Of a DNA stretch of 64,000 bases, positions 22,501 through 32,337 are shown piece after piece. Source of the stretch: Rebecca billardiae RCC1528 (Eukaryota > Haptophyta). The notes under the pieces were generated by a model. The model saw only the letters and a list, made by a program, of their open reading frames with translations, searched no databases and was not told the origin of the DNA. The stretch covers positions 1,612,001 to 1,676,000 of the forward strand of contig OZ251222.1 of assembly GCA_965240325.2 (NCBI GenBank). The letters run 5' to 3'. The position numbers and the translations under genes were made by a program. The first letter of the stretch is position 1; every line of letters begins with the position of its first letter.

Positions 22501-24214
22501 GGGCGGCGGCATGGGTGACGGCGATGGCGGAGGCGAAGGTGGCGGCACCGGCGGTGGCGATGGCGGTGGTGATGGTGGCGGCGATGGCGGTGGCGATGGC
22601 GGTGGCGATGGAGGTGGCGACGGCGGCGGCGACGGCGGCGGCGAGGGCGGCGGCATGGGTGACGGCGATGGCGGAGGCGAAGGTGGCGGCACCGGCGGTG
22701 GCGATGGCGGTGGCGATGGCGGCAGCGATGGCGGTGGCGAGGGCGGCGGCGACGGTGGTGGCGACGGCGGCGGCGATGGCGGGGGCGATGGCGGTGGCGA
22801 CGGCGGTGGCGACGGAGGGGGCGCGGGTGACGGCGATGGCGGAGGCGAAGGTGGCGGCACCGGCAGTGGCGATGGCGGTGGTGATGGTGGCGGCGACGGC
22901 GGTGGCGACGGCGGTGGCGACGGCGGTGGCGACGGCGGTGGCGATGGCGGTGGCGATGGCGGTGGCACCGGCGGCGGCAATGGCGGTGGCGAGGGTAGCG
23001 GCGATGGCGGGGGCGTCGGCGGGGGCGCTGGTGACGGCGATGGCGGTGGCGAAGGTGGGGGCGACGGGGGTGGTGAGGGTGGCGGCGACGGCGGTGGCGA
23101 CGGTGGCGGCGAGGGCGGCGGCATGGGTGACGGCGAGGGCGGAGGCGAAGGTGGCGGCACCGGCGGTGGCGATGGCGGTGGCGACGGCGGCGGCCAGGGT
23201 GGGAACCGCGGAGGTGGCGATGGCGGCGGTGATGGCGGCGGCATAGGGGGTGAGTGTGGCGGTGGCGGTGACGGCGGCAGTGACGGTGGCGGCAGCGGTG
23301 GCGCCGATGGGGGCGGCGATGGCGGCGGCGCCGGCGGCGGGGAGCAGCTGGTGAAATTGACCGACACATTCGACGCGGCGAACACGTAAGAGCCGCACAG
23401 CCCGTCGTTGTCCCCGAAGCCCGGGTCCAGCAGAGCCGGTAGCGAGACCACCTCAGGAGGAATCACGCCCACGAGAGCGTTGAAGCTGACGTCGCTGCGC
23501 GGCGCAGAGCGCCGGCGGGCGCGGGGCGTGGAGGCAGGGGCGACGCGCAGGTTGCAGCCGGGGGTGCGGCGGGTGCGGCGGTCAGCTGCGGCGCTGCCGA
23601 GGCGGGACGGCCCGGCTGGCAGGGGCAAGGGCAGGGGACTCCCTTGGCAGGGGCGCTCTCGGCAACGGCCACAGGCGCCCATCGGTGTGGGAGACTCTCC
23701 AGCGCACACAGTAGGCTGACGCTCGTAAGCAGGCCCAGCTCGGTTGGGATGGCGCCCATCAGCGCGTTCGACTGCATGAACCTGAGCTCGGCGGGGCGAC
23801 GCGCGCGCCAAGGTCGGGCCGGATGGGGCGGGCCCCGAGGGCGCTGCGCGGTCAGCGCCTGGGGCAAGGGGCAAATCGCCGCGGCCCGCCCGCGCTCCGA
23901 TGCGCCGGCGCGCACGCGCGCACATCTCGCCGAGGGCGGTGAGCGCCCCAATCTGGCTCGGGATCGAACCGGTGAGGGCGTTGTCGCCAAAGTCCCTGCT
24001 CGAGGCGCGAGGCGCGCGCAGTAGGCAGACGGGTGGGCCGTGGCATGGCCGCGTGAGGCAGGGACTGGACTGCGGCGCACGTGCATGCGCGCGCACTGGG
24101 GCGCGCGCCCGACGGCAGCCGAGCGCACGCGCGTGCGCGCACAGAGCGGTGAGGGCAGTGAGGTCGCCGATGGTGGCTGGAATGGGCCCGGTGAGCCCGA
24201 GACCTGCCATCGGG
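10582..24214 (-). CDS. Giant polycystin-1-like protein: LRRs, Ser-Pro3 stalk, IPT, REJ, GPS, five TM segments
   Basis: Cell-surface receptor-like protein. Supported exons are 24214-24143, 23995-23924, 23781-23710 (72 nt each, phase 2) and 23494-10582, giving at least 4,370 residues; the first exon(s) are not resolved. In order: four plant-type LRRs (ALTGSIPSQIG-like); a Ser-Pro3 stalk (about 23340-19030); an 85-residue alpha/beta module (about 18990-18725); three IPT/TIG domains (18470-17420); a REJ/PKD-like region (about 17010-15100); a GPS motif (14060-13915, CRYWDD, then CTHLTDFAG with the HL/T cleavage site); TM1 (13790-13710). TM2-3 (12830-12640) and TM4-5 (10850-10620) resemble polycystin-1 TM2-5. 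An EF-hand-like loop (DVGADGRVDGLD) precedes TM4. No PLAT domain and no channel-forming TM6-11 are visible. Polycystin-1 family proteins act in ciliary or adhesion signalling; that role is inferred here. Confidence 0.82.
19030..23340 (-). repeat. Ser-Pro3 (extensin/pherophorin-like) coding tandem repeat, ~4.3 kb
   Basis: On the minus strand nearly every 12 bp encodes Ser-Pro-Pro-Pro, with occasional SPMPPP, SPAPPP, PPVPPP and SLPP variants, over about 1,430 residues. Larger units are duplicated: a block with the unusual gggtgactgcgatgg variant recurs at about 21653 and 22235, near 580 bp apart, and the SPSPMPPP unit recurs more than ten times. Such stretches are normally hydroxylated and glycosylated into rigid stalks in algal walls and surfaces. 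Confidence 0.92.
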
Positions 24215-24842
24215 CTGCGCGCGCGCCAGCAGGCAGGGCGGGCGGACAGAAACGGATGCACGGGGCGCGCCGCTCGTTAGGTCCAGGCGCGCGCGCGGGG
24301 CGGGCGGGGTCGGCGTACCGCACGTACAGGTCCGTGCAGAGCGTGATCGGTACCAATGCGTTGCACGCGATCCACGTCGCGTGGTCGACGATCTGCACGC
24401 TGTAGACCAAGCCAGTGAGCGCCACGGCCGGGTGTGGCGACGCCGCGCACAGCCGAGCAGCAACCATCAGGATGGTGGCGCACTGCCAGCGGGGGCGCAG
24501 GCCCCGCCCGCGCGCAGGCCGTGTGTATTGCACCGAGCTTGCACGCAAGCGTGCGAGGAGGCCGCCGATCCACGCGGCAGGCTGCCGCGCCAGGCGTGGC
24601 GCGAGCAGCGCGAGCGCAAGCAGCACGAGCGCACAGCCGTGCGGTCTCCGCGCGCCGGAGCTCGGCGAGACCACGTCTCGCGGTGAGTGCAGCGCGATGG
24701 CGGTGAGGATAGCGAGCCCCCCCGCGCACACGCATGTCAGGCTGTGCGTGTGCATGCGCCCGCGAGCTGGAGGACCCCACGCCAGGTCCGTGGTGGGTGC
24801 ACCCATGTCCATCACCGCCCACACAAGCCGAGCGAGCTCCAC
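24215..24842 (-). other. Probable 5' region of the polycystin-1-like gene, exons unresolved
   Basis: The first LRR exon has an acceptor at 24216-24215, so coding must continue upstream. An open minus frame from the ATG at 24842 holds hydrophobic stretches (CALVLLALALLAPRLA near 24620; a Val/Leu-rich stretch near 24410) that might be leader or membrane segments, and a GTGCGG donor candidate lies at about 24324. No donor of the required phase 2 could be chosen, so the start of the protein is left open. Confidence 0.35.
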
Positions 24843-26800
24843 AGGCTGCGGTTCGTTCAGTTATCTACCCGGCGGTAGTCTGCCGATGCATCGTTTTGCA
24901 TATTGAGCTACCCTCCAGCGGGTAGTTTTTTGTTTTGAGCTCGTTGATTGGTTGCGGCCGGGAGGTTTATCACAAGAACGAACGCGCCGAGGAACTATGA
25001 TACCGTACCCGAACCGCGCGAGAATTCTCATCAGCAGTTTCAAGTTGGCTGACGACACGCCCGCCCCGCGATTCAGCCCAGTGGCATCACGGGCGGCGGG
25101 CGACCTCGGACGCGACACGGGCGCTCGGCTGCGACTCCAGTGGCCCACTCGCCTGACAATGCGCTCCGGCGTCGTCCAGCCTAGGCAGTTCAAGATGCGC
25201 GATCAGCCATGGGACGATGGGTGCCAGGACTGGGAGGCCCGGAGCGGGCCACAGCGAGGACTGCCCTCCGACTCGCCCAGCACTCGGGCAGCAGTGCCAG
25301 TGGCGCGTGCCGATGGCATCAAGCGCACGCGCTCGAGCTCCACGCGCGTCGCGCCGAGATCACGCCGAGATCACGCATCTGTGCGAGCTGTGCAAGGTGA
25401 GGTCCGAGCGCCGCAGAGGCGCCGCGCGCGCGGGCCGCGTGGCACGCAGTCAGCCGGCGCAGCGTTCGGCGGCGGGCGCGCGCGCAGAATCGGCGCAGCA
25501 GCGGGCGCGTGTCACAGTGGTGCACGGCTTCGCCCCAGCCCGCTCCCCCGCGCACCCCGGCGCGTGCGTGTGGCAGGACGGGCGCTTCAGCCGAAAGATG
25601 GTGATGATGGTTGACTTCATCGGAAGCCCTCAAGGTGAACTATGCTTTTGTGGTCATCCCGAGCGCCCGCCCTGCGACACACACCCCAGCCAGCCAGCCC
25701 GGTGGCACGCGCCGCGGCCGCGGGGCGCGCGGTGCGACCGCGGCGCGAGCGCGCCAACGCGGAGCCGCAATGGGGCCGCGCCGCTCCGCGCCGAGGCCCA
25801 CCCGCGCCGGGCCGCGCCGGGCACGCGCGCGCGCCCTCCGCTGCGCCCACGCCGCCCCTCCTCCCCGCCCCCACGCCGCGCTTGTCAGCCAAATGCCTCG
25901 AGTGTCCGCACAGACGGCGCAGCGGCCGCGGAAGACCCGCGGCGCGCCGATGGCCATAGGACTCGTCATCTAATAGTGGTTGTCATCACCCAAGCGCGGC
26001 CGTGCGTGCGTGTGCAGGCCCCGCGGCGCGGCGGCGGCGGCGCGCGCGAGCGGCGCGCACCTGCAACCCACGCCGTCGACGCTGCGGGGCGTCTGCGCGC
26101 GCGAGCGCGCGGGGGCAGGCCACGGGCGGCCGGGGCGCGGGGCGGGCTGTGTCAGCATCAATGGCCGACGCGCGCACCATCCAGTCGCGCGTCGGTGAGT
26201 AGACGTTGCGCGGTCGGTGTGCGCCCGGGGGATGGCCGCGAGGGCCCTCCCAAGAGGCCGGCACCACTGGAGCGGTCGGAGTGGGCCGGGTGACATCGGG
26301 CAGTGCCACCACCCTCCCGCGCGCGGCGCCGCGCCCCGCAGACCCGCGCGCGCGCGCCCCCAGCCCGCTCTCCAGCGCACTCGGCATCGGAGTGTGCCGC
26401 GAGACAGGTCAACCCCAGCCTGGCCAAAAGAGGGCTGCGATTGGTATAAGCGCGGGTAGCGCCGAGCGCAGTCTGCGCTGCGCGTGACGGCACGGGACCG
26501 ACCGTCGAGGCCCCGGCCAACGCCTTACACAGCGCGAGGTGTGTGTGTATGTGTGTATGTGCGTGGTGTGTGTGCCTGTGCACGTGGGCGCGGCGCGGCG
26601 CGCACCGGCGCGGGCGAGCGCGCCGGCGCCGCCGGCCGGCCGCAGCCTTGCCGCCGCCCTCGGTGAGCGGGCTGGCCGTCCCCTCCTCCCCACAGCGCGC
26701 GCGCACCCAGGAGCCTCAGCGGTTTGCTGTCCGCAGCACAGAAGTGGCTCGGTCAGGGATAACCAGTCTTTGTGAACTGTCGCATCCTTGGCAAGGGCGC
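24843..26800. other. Long intergenic stretch; weak candidate plus-strand exons only
   Basis: No recognisable gene. One frame-consistent possibility on the plus strand is an exon 25217-25396 (ending EITHLCELCK before GTGAGG), a second 25577-25634 (DGRFSRKMVMMVDFIGSPQ, flanked by GGCAG and GGTGAA), and a third from about 25923 (HRTRHLIVVVITQ). These share one phase path but match no known family, and their donors differ from the GTGCG type used elsewhere. A GT-rich patch lies at 26537-26582. Confidence 0.25.
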
Positions 26801-26940
26801 GCACACACGCACCCAGCACCGCACACGCGCACGCAGCGCCGCACACGCGCACGCAGCACCGCACACGCGCACGCAGCGCCGCACACGCGCACGCAGCGCC
26901 GCACACGCGCACGCAGCACCGCACACGCGCACGCAGCGCC
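26801..26940. repeat. 20-bp minisatellite, about seven copies
   Basis: Six near-identical 20-bp units (gcacacgcgcacgcagcrcc) run from 26821 to 26940, preceded by one degenerate copy from 26801. Variation is mainly g/a at one position. There are no unique spacers, so it is not a CRISPR array. Confidence 0.9.
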
Positions 26941-27055
26941 TCACGCGCCCCGCCCTCCCCTCCGCCAGGCGCCCAGTGCACGCGCACGCCCGCACGCCCG
27001 CGAGGCGGGAAGGGGTCGGGGCCGCAGGCCGCGGGCCGCGTACGCGTGCGCGGAT

Positions 27056-27097
27056 GGGCGAGGGCGAGGGCGAGGGCGAGGGCGAGGGCGAGGGCGA
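27056..27097. repeat. (GGGCGA)7 hexanucleotide repeat
   Basis: Seven perfect gggcga units followed by a degenerate copy. It is non-coding as far as can be seen and lies about 130 bp downstream of the stop of the minus-strand gene at 27231. Confidence 0.9.
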
Positions 27098-27230
27098 GGG
27101 TGACATACCCTGGGATGCGCCGAGCAGGGCGCGCGTCGTCACGAGGCGGGCATGCATGCCCAGCATCGACACGCCGAGACGCCCGATCAGCAGCGCGCGC
27201 CGCGCCCGCGCCGACCGCCCGCGCGCGCGC

Positions 27231-28214
27231 TCAGCGCGCGCTCACGGCGAGGTCGAAGGTGCGGCCTCTGTGCACGAACGTCGAGCGGTGCACCGGCGCA
27301 CCAGCCGCGCCCGCCGCGCAGCTGAAGTCAAGCGCTCGCCGGGCGTCCGCCATGCGCGGCAGCGGCGGCGGGTACACGCGCGCCGGCCCGCCCGCCAGGA
27401 GCCGGGCGCGGTCGGCCGCGGCGCGCGCGCGCACGGCGTGCGCGCGCGCCGTGCGCTCGCCGCGCGTCGCCTCCCAGCCGCCGAGCAGCGGCGGCGACGG
27501 CGCGGCAAAAGGGTCTAGTATCGCTGCCGCTCGCGCGCGTGGTTGGGGCGCGGGGCCGGTCATCGCCGCGCGCAGCTCGCTCGCCAGCTCGGTGATCGAC
27601 TCGACGAGTGGGCCGAGCGCGCCGTCCATCGCCTCCGCCCACGCTGTGTCGTCGGAGCCGCTGCCGCTGCTCGCAGCGCCGCCGACCGCAGCGGCGGCGG
27701 CGGCGAGGGCGGCGGCCGCGGCGGCCCCACGGCCTCCCGCCGCCGCCAGCTCGGGAGCGGTTCGTCTCGGCGGCGAGCTCGCCGCGGCGGAGAGGTCCAG
27801 CTCGCGCGGGACAGCGCCCGCGGGGCTTCGACGCCTGTCCGAGCCGTCGCTGCTCTTCGAGCTGCGCGCGCCCGCGTCGGCGCCGTCGCGCGCGTCGCGC
27901 GAGCGCCGCCCGCGTCTTCGTGCCGTCGTGCCGGCCGTGGCGGCGCGACTGCTGCCGACGGCACTGCCGGCCGCAGCGCTGGCCGTTGCGAAGAACATGC
28001 CGCCCTCGGACTCGCCCATCAGCGGATCGAGCGGCGAGGCCGCGCCCCCGCGCGGACGCGCAGCCACCGGCCGCGGCCGCGCGGGCGTGTGCGGGCTCAA
28101 GCGCGCGCGCGGCGGCGGATCCCGCGGGGACGGCGGCTCGTCGTCGGACGTGAGCGACTCGACTGGGCGGATGGGCGTGAGAGCGTAAATGTCGTCCTCC
28201 TCCTCGGCCGACAT
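27231..28214 (-). CDS. Low-complexity Ala/Ser/Arg-rich protein, function unknown
   Basis: A single-exon frame of 327 residues from the ATG at 28214 (MSAEEEDDIYALTPIRPVE) to a TGA at 27231. The acidic N-terminus is followed by Pro/Arg- and Ala-rich disordered sequence with a more ordered stretch near residues 195-215 (MDGALGPLVESITELASEL, a probable amphipathic helix) and a conserved-looking C-terminus (VHRSTFVHRGRTFDLAV). No known domain was recognised. It is divergent from the glycosyltransferase-like gene, with 175 bp between starts. The opposite strand is also open across the region because of high GC; the minus frame is preferred for its ATG, acidic start and less biased composition. Confidence 0.5.
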   Translation of the reverse strand: MSAEEEDDIYALTPIRPVESLTSDDEPPSPRDPPPRARLSPHTPARPRPVAARPRGGAASPLDPLMGESEGGMFFATASAAAGSAVGSSRAATAGTTARRRGRRSRDARDGADAGARSSKSSDGSDRRRSPAGAVPRELDLSAAASSPPRRTAPELAAAGGRGAAAAAALAAAAAAVGGAASSGSGSDDTAWAEAMDGALGPLVESITELASELRAAMTGPAPQPRARAAAILDPFAAPSPPLLGGWEATRGERTARAHAVRARAAADRARLLAGGPARVYPPPLPRMADARRALDFSCAAGAAGAPVHRSTFVHRGRTFDLAVSAR

Positions 28215-28389
28215 GTGCGCGGCCGCGCGCGGCAAATTCGGCGACGCAGCTCGCCCGAGCCCGAGCGCCGAGAGGGCTCGGTCGCTGACCCCGAGGCCGC
28301 GTGGACTGGCCGCGACGCCCGGAGCGGCGGAGCACCGGACTGCGCAAAAACAGTGGCCGGCTGGGTCTGGCGATGGTGGTGTGGGGTGT

Positions 28390-30333
28390 ATGCCGCACAC
28401 GTGCTGCGCGGTCGCGCTGACGCTCACGGCTGCCGCCGCCGCGCTCAGCATCGGCGCATGGCTCGGAGAGCGTGACCACGTGAAGCATGTGCGCGTGACC
28501 AGTGCGCCCACCGCGCCTGCCGTGCACGCGGCCGGCGCGCACGCGGTTCTGAGCCAAGCGCGCGACGTCAGCGCGCCTGCTGGCTCGGCCTCGGCCCTCG
28601 CCACGACCTCGAACGACGCGCGGCCCCGGCCGCCCGCGCAGCCAGCGCACGCGCGCGTTCGCACCGTCTCCTCGGCTCCAGTGCGCGCCGCCGACCCGCA
28701 CGCAACCGGGCTCACGGCGCCCGCGCGCGAAGCGGCTGGCTCGACGCTCGGCGCCAGCGCCAAGCCGCGGGCGAATCGCGCTCCTCCCGCGGCTCCGAAG
28801 GTCTCCGGTGGCCCCGCAGCGAATCTCACGCTCGCGCCGCCTGAGCCCGTGCTGCGCATCGAGTTCTTGCTGCTCACCGGGCTCCCGTCCGAGGCCCTCC
28901 GCGCCCGGATGATTGCGTCGGTGCTGCGGCAGCGCGCCGACGCGGTGCGCGCGCGCGCGGGCTGCGCGCCCGAGGCGCGCGTCTCCGACCTGACGGCCGG
29001 CGGCAACGCCACGGCGCGCGCTGAGGCGCTCGCGCGCTGGACGGCGCGCGTGCTCGCCGCGCCGCCGTCCGAGCTGCCGCACGCGGTGCTCACGGTCAAG
29101 AAGACGCTCAGCGTGCCGCAGCTGCGCGCGCTGTGGTCGCGCTGCGTTCTCGTGGTCGTTGACGCGGTCGACAACACCGACCTGGTCGACGGCTGGATGG
29201 GCGGGGCGCACGGGTACCCGGTCGACCAGTACGCGCCGCGCGCGCTGCTGCTCGTGCAGACGCGCCGGACCGCGTCGATGCTCGCGAGCCCTCCGCCCAA
29301 CACGCACTTCCGGCCGATCTGGGCCGCGCGCCGCGAGCGCAACGGCCATGCTGACCCGGTGGCCGTGCTGCCGCACTCGCACACGAACGTGGGCGGGTGG
29401 GAGGTGCGCGCGCCCGCCGAGAGCGCGCGCCGCGCCGTGCGCGTCGTCGGGCTGCTGGTCGGGCAGGCGCTCAACGCGCCGCCTGACGCCGAGCTCCGCG
29501 AGCTCGCGGGCGCGTGCTGCGCGCGCGGCGCAGCCCTCCGGTACGTCCATGAGCTGCCCAACCGGCGCGGCGCGTACCGCGCGCACGTGCTAGACTACAC
29601 GTGTGACGGGCGGCGCTCGCGCGGCGCGGCGCGCGTCTGGCTGGAGAAGGAGCCCGCCGCGCGGGGCCCGCCCGCGCGCGCCCCCGGCCCGTCGCTCGCC
29701 GACTCGGATCTCTTCAACTTCAGCGCGCAGCGCGCCTTCCACGACGTGGCGTGGGTTCGCGACGTCGACGTCGGCCTGCTGTGGCCGCCGAGCCGCGCGC
29801 CCAAAGTGCTGCTGCACCGCCCGCCCACACGGCTGCTGTGGTGGTGGTCGCACGGCGTGCCGGCCCTCTTCTTCCCGTACGCCGCGTACGTCGAGGCGGC
29901 GCGCGACGCCAACTACACGCTGCCCTGGCCGCCGGCAGCGGCGTCGGCGACCCCCCAGCGCGCCGGCGGCGCAGCGGCGGACGCCGCCGAGGAGCCGACG
30001 CGCGCGACTGGGCTTGACGGCCGCGCGCTACCCATCGTCGCGAGCGCGCGTGCGCTCGGCGAGCTGCTCGAGCGCCTCGGCCGCGCGCCGGAGGCTCGGC
30101 GGGCGCTCGCGGCGCGCGGGCTGCGGGCCGTGCGCGATTACGACCCCGAGGCGACCGCCGCGCGGCTCGTCGAGACCGTGAGAGACGCCGTGGCCACCTC
30201 GCGCGAGGACGTGCGCCGGAGCGTCGGCGCGCGGCCCGGCGGGCGCAAGTCGTCGGGCTACGAGCACGACCGGCTGTACGCGGACGCGTGCGCCGCGCGC
30301 ACTCCCGGCCGGGGGCCGCATGCTGCCATCTGA
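28390..30333 (+). CDS. Type II membrane, glycosyltransferase-like protein
   Basis: Single exon, 647 residues from the ATG at 28390. Residues about 5-24 (CCAVALTLTAAAAALSIGAW) form one membrane segment, followed by a long Ala/Pro-rich stem and then a globular domain, which is the plan of a Golgi type II glycosyltransferase. The globular part starts near residue 155 (LRIEFLLLTGLPSEALRARM) and includes VDAVDNTDLVDG, VLPHSHTNVGGW, and a C-terminal LWWWSHGVPALFFPYAAYVE followed by LLERLGRAPEARRALAARG, the layout of the C-terminal half of GT-B enzymes. The donor and acceptor sugars cannot be predicted. The ORF is open upstream to 28189, but this ATG places the hydrophobic segment correctly. Neighbouring Golgi-type genes in the window may share a surface-glycan role, but that is inference. 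Confidence 0.58.
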   Translation: MPHTCCAVALTLTAAAAALSIGAWLGERDHVKHVRVTSAPTAPAVHAAGAHAVLSQARDVSAPAGSASALATTSNDARPRPPAQPAHARVRTVSSAPVRAADPHATGLTAPAREAAGSTLGASAKPRANRAPPAAPKVSGGPAANLTLAPPEPVLRIEFLLLTGLPSEALRARMIASVLRQRADAVRARAGCAPEARVSDLTAGGNATARAEALARWTARVLAAPPSELPHAVLTVKKTLSVPQLRALWSRCVLVVVDAVDNTDLVDGWMGGAHGYPVDQYAPRALLLVQTRRTASMLASPPPNTHFRPIWAARRERNGHADPVAVLPHSHTNVGGWEVRAPAESARRAVRVVGLLVGQALNAPPDAELRELAGACCARGAALRYVHELPNRRGAYRAHVLDYTCDGRRSRGAARVWLEKEPAARGPPARAPGPSLADSDLFNFSAQRAFHDVAWVRDVDVGLLWPPSRAPKVLLHRPPTRLLWWWSHGVPALFFPYAAYVEAARDANYTLPWPPAAASATPQRAGGAAADAAEEPTRATGLDGRALPIVASARALGELLERLGRAPEARRALAARGLRAVRDYDPEATAARLVETVRDAVATSREDVRRSVGARPGGRKSSGYEHDRLYADACAARTPGRGPHAAI

Positions 30334-30596
30334 TGTCGATGACGATGCGCATCATCGTCAGCGCGTACGACCGTCATGCCGTATGAGCAGACGAGTGACT
30401 AAGTACCCGCATATCGGTGCCACTAGGTGCAGCCTGCGAGCGTGACTGTCTGAGCGGTCACTGAGCCTGTGCCCTGTGGCGGCAACGACCGGATCATCTC
30501 TCACATCTGCTGTGCAGCAGCATCAGCCGACGATGGGCGCCGGCATGCGCTGGCGCGGGATGACAGCAATCTGCATGCGCGCGCGCAGACTCCGGG

Positions 30597-32303
30597 TCAC
30601 TTGCGACCGGCGAAATTGCGCGGCAGTGTTGGGAGCGTGAAGCCGCCGAATGCGCGCCCTGCGCCCTGCTGGTCCGCCGCAGGCTGCACCTCCTGCGCGC
30701 GCGGCGCCAGCCGGGGCGCGCGGCGCCAGGCGCACACAGCGCGGCGGCGGGCGTTGAGCACGAGGCAGCGGCCCGGCAGCGCTGCCGCCGCTGCCGCTGC
30801 CGCGGCGGTGGCGGCGGGCGGCGAGCACGAGGCGAGGCGCACGCGGCATCGCCCCCCCCCCCCCCCCCCCCCCCGCGCGCGGCGCGCGCACCTGCGCCAT
30901 CGGCTGCGACGAGGTGAGCCGCATCGCGGTGAGCTCGTCGTTCGCGCGCTGCAGCCGGAGCGCCAGGTCCTCCTTGGCCTCGCGCGTCTTGTCGAGCATT
31001 TCCATCAGCTGCTTGAAGTCGTCCTCGCGCACGGCCTGCCACACGTTGGCGTCGCGCTGCTCCTGCAGCGCGTCGCGCTCGGACTTGGCCGCGCGCGCCT
31101 CGGCCTCCAGCGCCTGGATGATCTCGTCGCGCTCGCGCACCTCCTCGAGCGTCGCCGCGAGCTGCGCCTGCGCGCCCGCGGCCGCGGCCGCGCCCGCCGC
31201 GCCGTCCGCGCCGTCCGCGCGCGGGCTCGACGCGAGCTGCTCGAACGATCCGTCGGCGGCGGCGGCGCCGGGCGGCATCGGCGGGGGCGGCGGGCGCGGG
31301 AGCGGCGGGTTGGCGTCCGACGCGGCGCCGCCCTCCTGCCGCCCGTCATCACCACCGCCCGCCGCCGCCGCCTCCTCCGCCGCCGCCTCCTGCGCGGCCG
31401 CGACGGCGGCCGCGGCCGCAGCCGCGTCGTCCGCCGCGTCCGCGCGCTCGCTCTCGTGGGCCATCATCTCGGCGACCTGCGCGTCGAGCTGGACGACGAG
31501 CGCCTCCTTGTCGGCGAGCTCGGCCTGCGTCGCCGCCAGCTGCGCGCGCAGCGCGCTCACCTCGTCCGCCGGCTCGGCGCGCGAGACGAGCACGGGCGAG
31601 TCTGCGCGCGACGACCGATCTGCGGCCGACGGCCCCGCGGCGCCGCTGCCGCCGCCCGCCGACGCCGCGGCCGCCTGCGCGGCGGCGGCCGCCTCCTGCG
31701 CCGCCCTGAGCTGGCGCTGCAGCTGCTCCGACTCGGTGAGCGAGTTCTCGAGCGCCGACGAGTACGTCGCCGCCTCCTCCTTCGCCTCCGCCGCCTGCAG
31801 CTCCAGCGCCTCGCAGCGCGCGCGCAGCACGCTCTCATCCTCGCCCTGCGCGGCGGCGGCGCTCGCGGCCGCGTCGCGCGCGCTCGCTAGCTCGGCCTGC
31901 GCCTGCGCGAGCTGCGCGGCGAGCGCGTCGGCGCGCGGCTTGTGCTCGGCAGCGGCGGCGGCGGCGGCGCTCGCCTCGTCTGCGCGCTGCGCGTGCGCAG
32001 CGGCGTCCGCCTGCGCCGCGGTGAGCTCCTGCTCGACCGAGCGCGCGCTCGCGCCCGCCTCGTCGGCGCGCGCGCGCTCGGCAGCCGCCTCGGACGTGCG
32101 CGCAGCCAGCTGCTGCTCGAGCTGCGCGGCGCGCGACACGGCCTCCTCAGCCCGCGCGTCCGCCGCCGAGCCCGCCGCCGAGCCCGCGGCGGCCGCGGCC
32201 GCGAGCTGCTCACGCGCCGTGGCCGCCTCCGCGCGCGCCGACTCCGCGGCCGCGAGCGCCGCCTCCAGTGCCTCTTGCCGCTGCTGCGCGTCCGCGCGCG
32301 CCT

Positions 32304-32337
<34 letters not shown>

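Noticed and set aside
18866-23389. 1,507-codon plus-strand frame of Gly-Gly-Gly-Asp/Glu, plus overlapping Ala/Val/Met-rich and His/Arg-rich frames
   Set aside because: The 12-bp Ser-Pro3 repeat of the minus-strand gene leaves several frames open. The minus Ser-Pro3 frame is the one continuous with LRR, IPT, REJ and GPS domains.
26801-27097. Minisatellite and hexamer repeats considered as a CRISPR array
   Set aside because: Repeats are contiguous with no unique spacers and the genome is eukaryotic.
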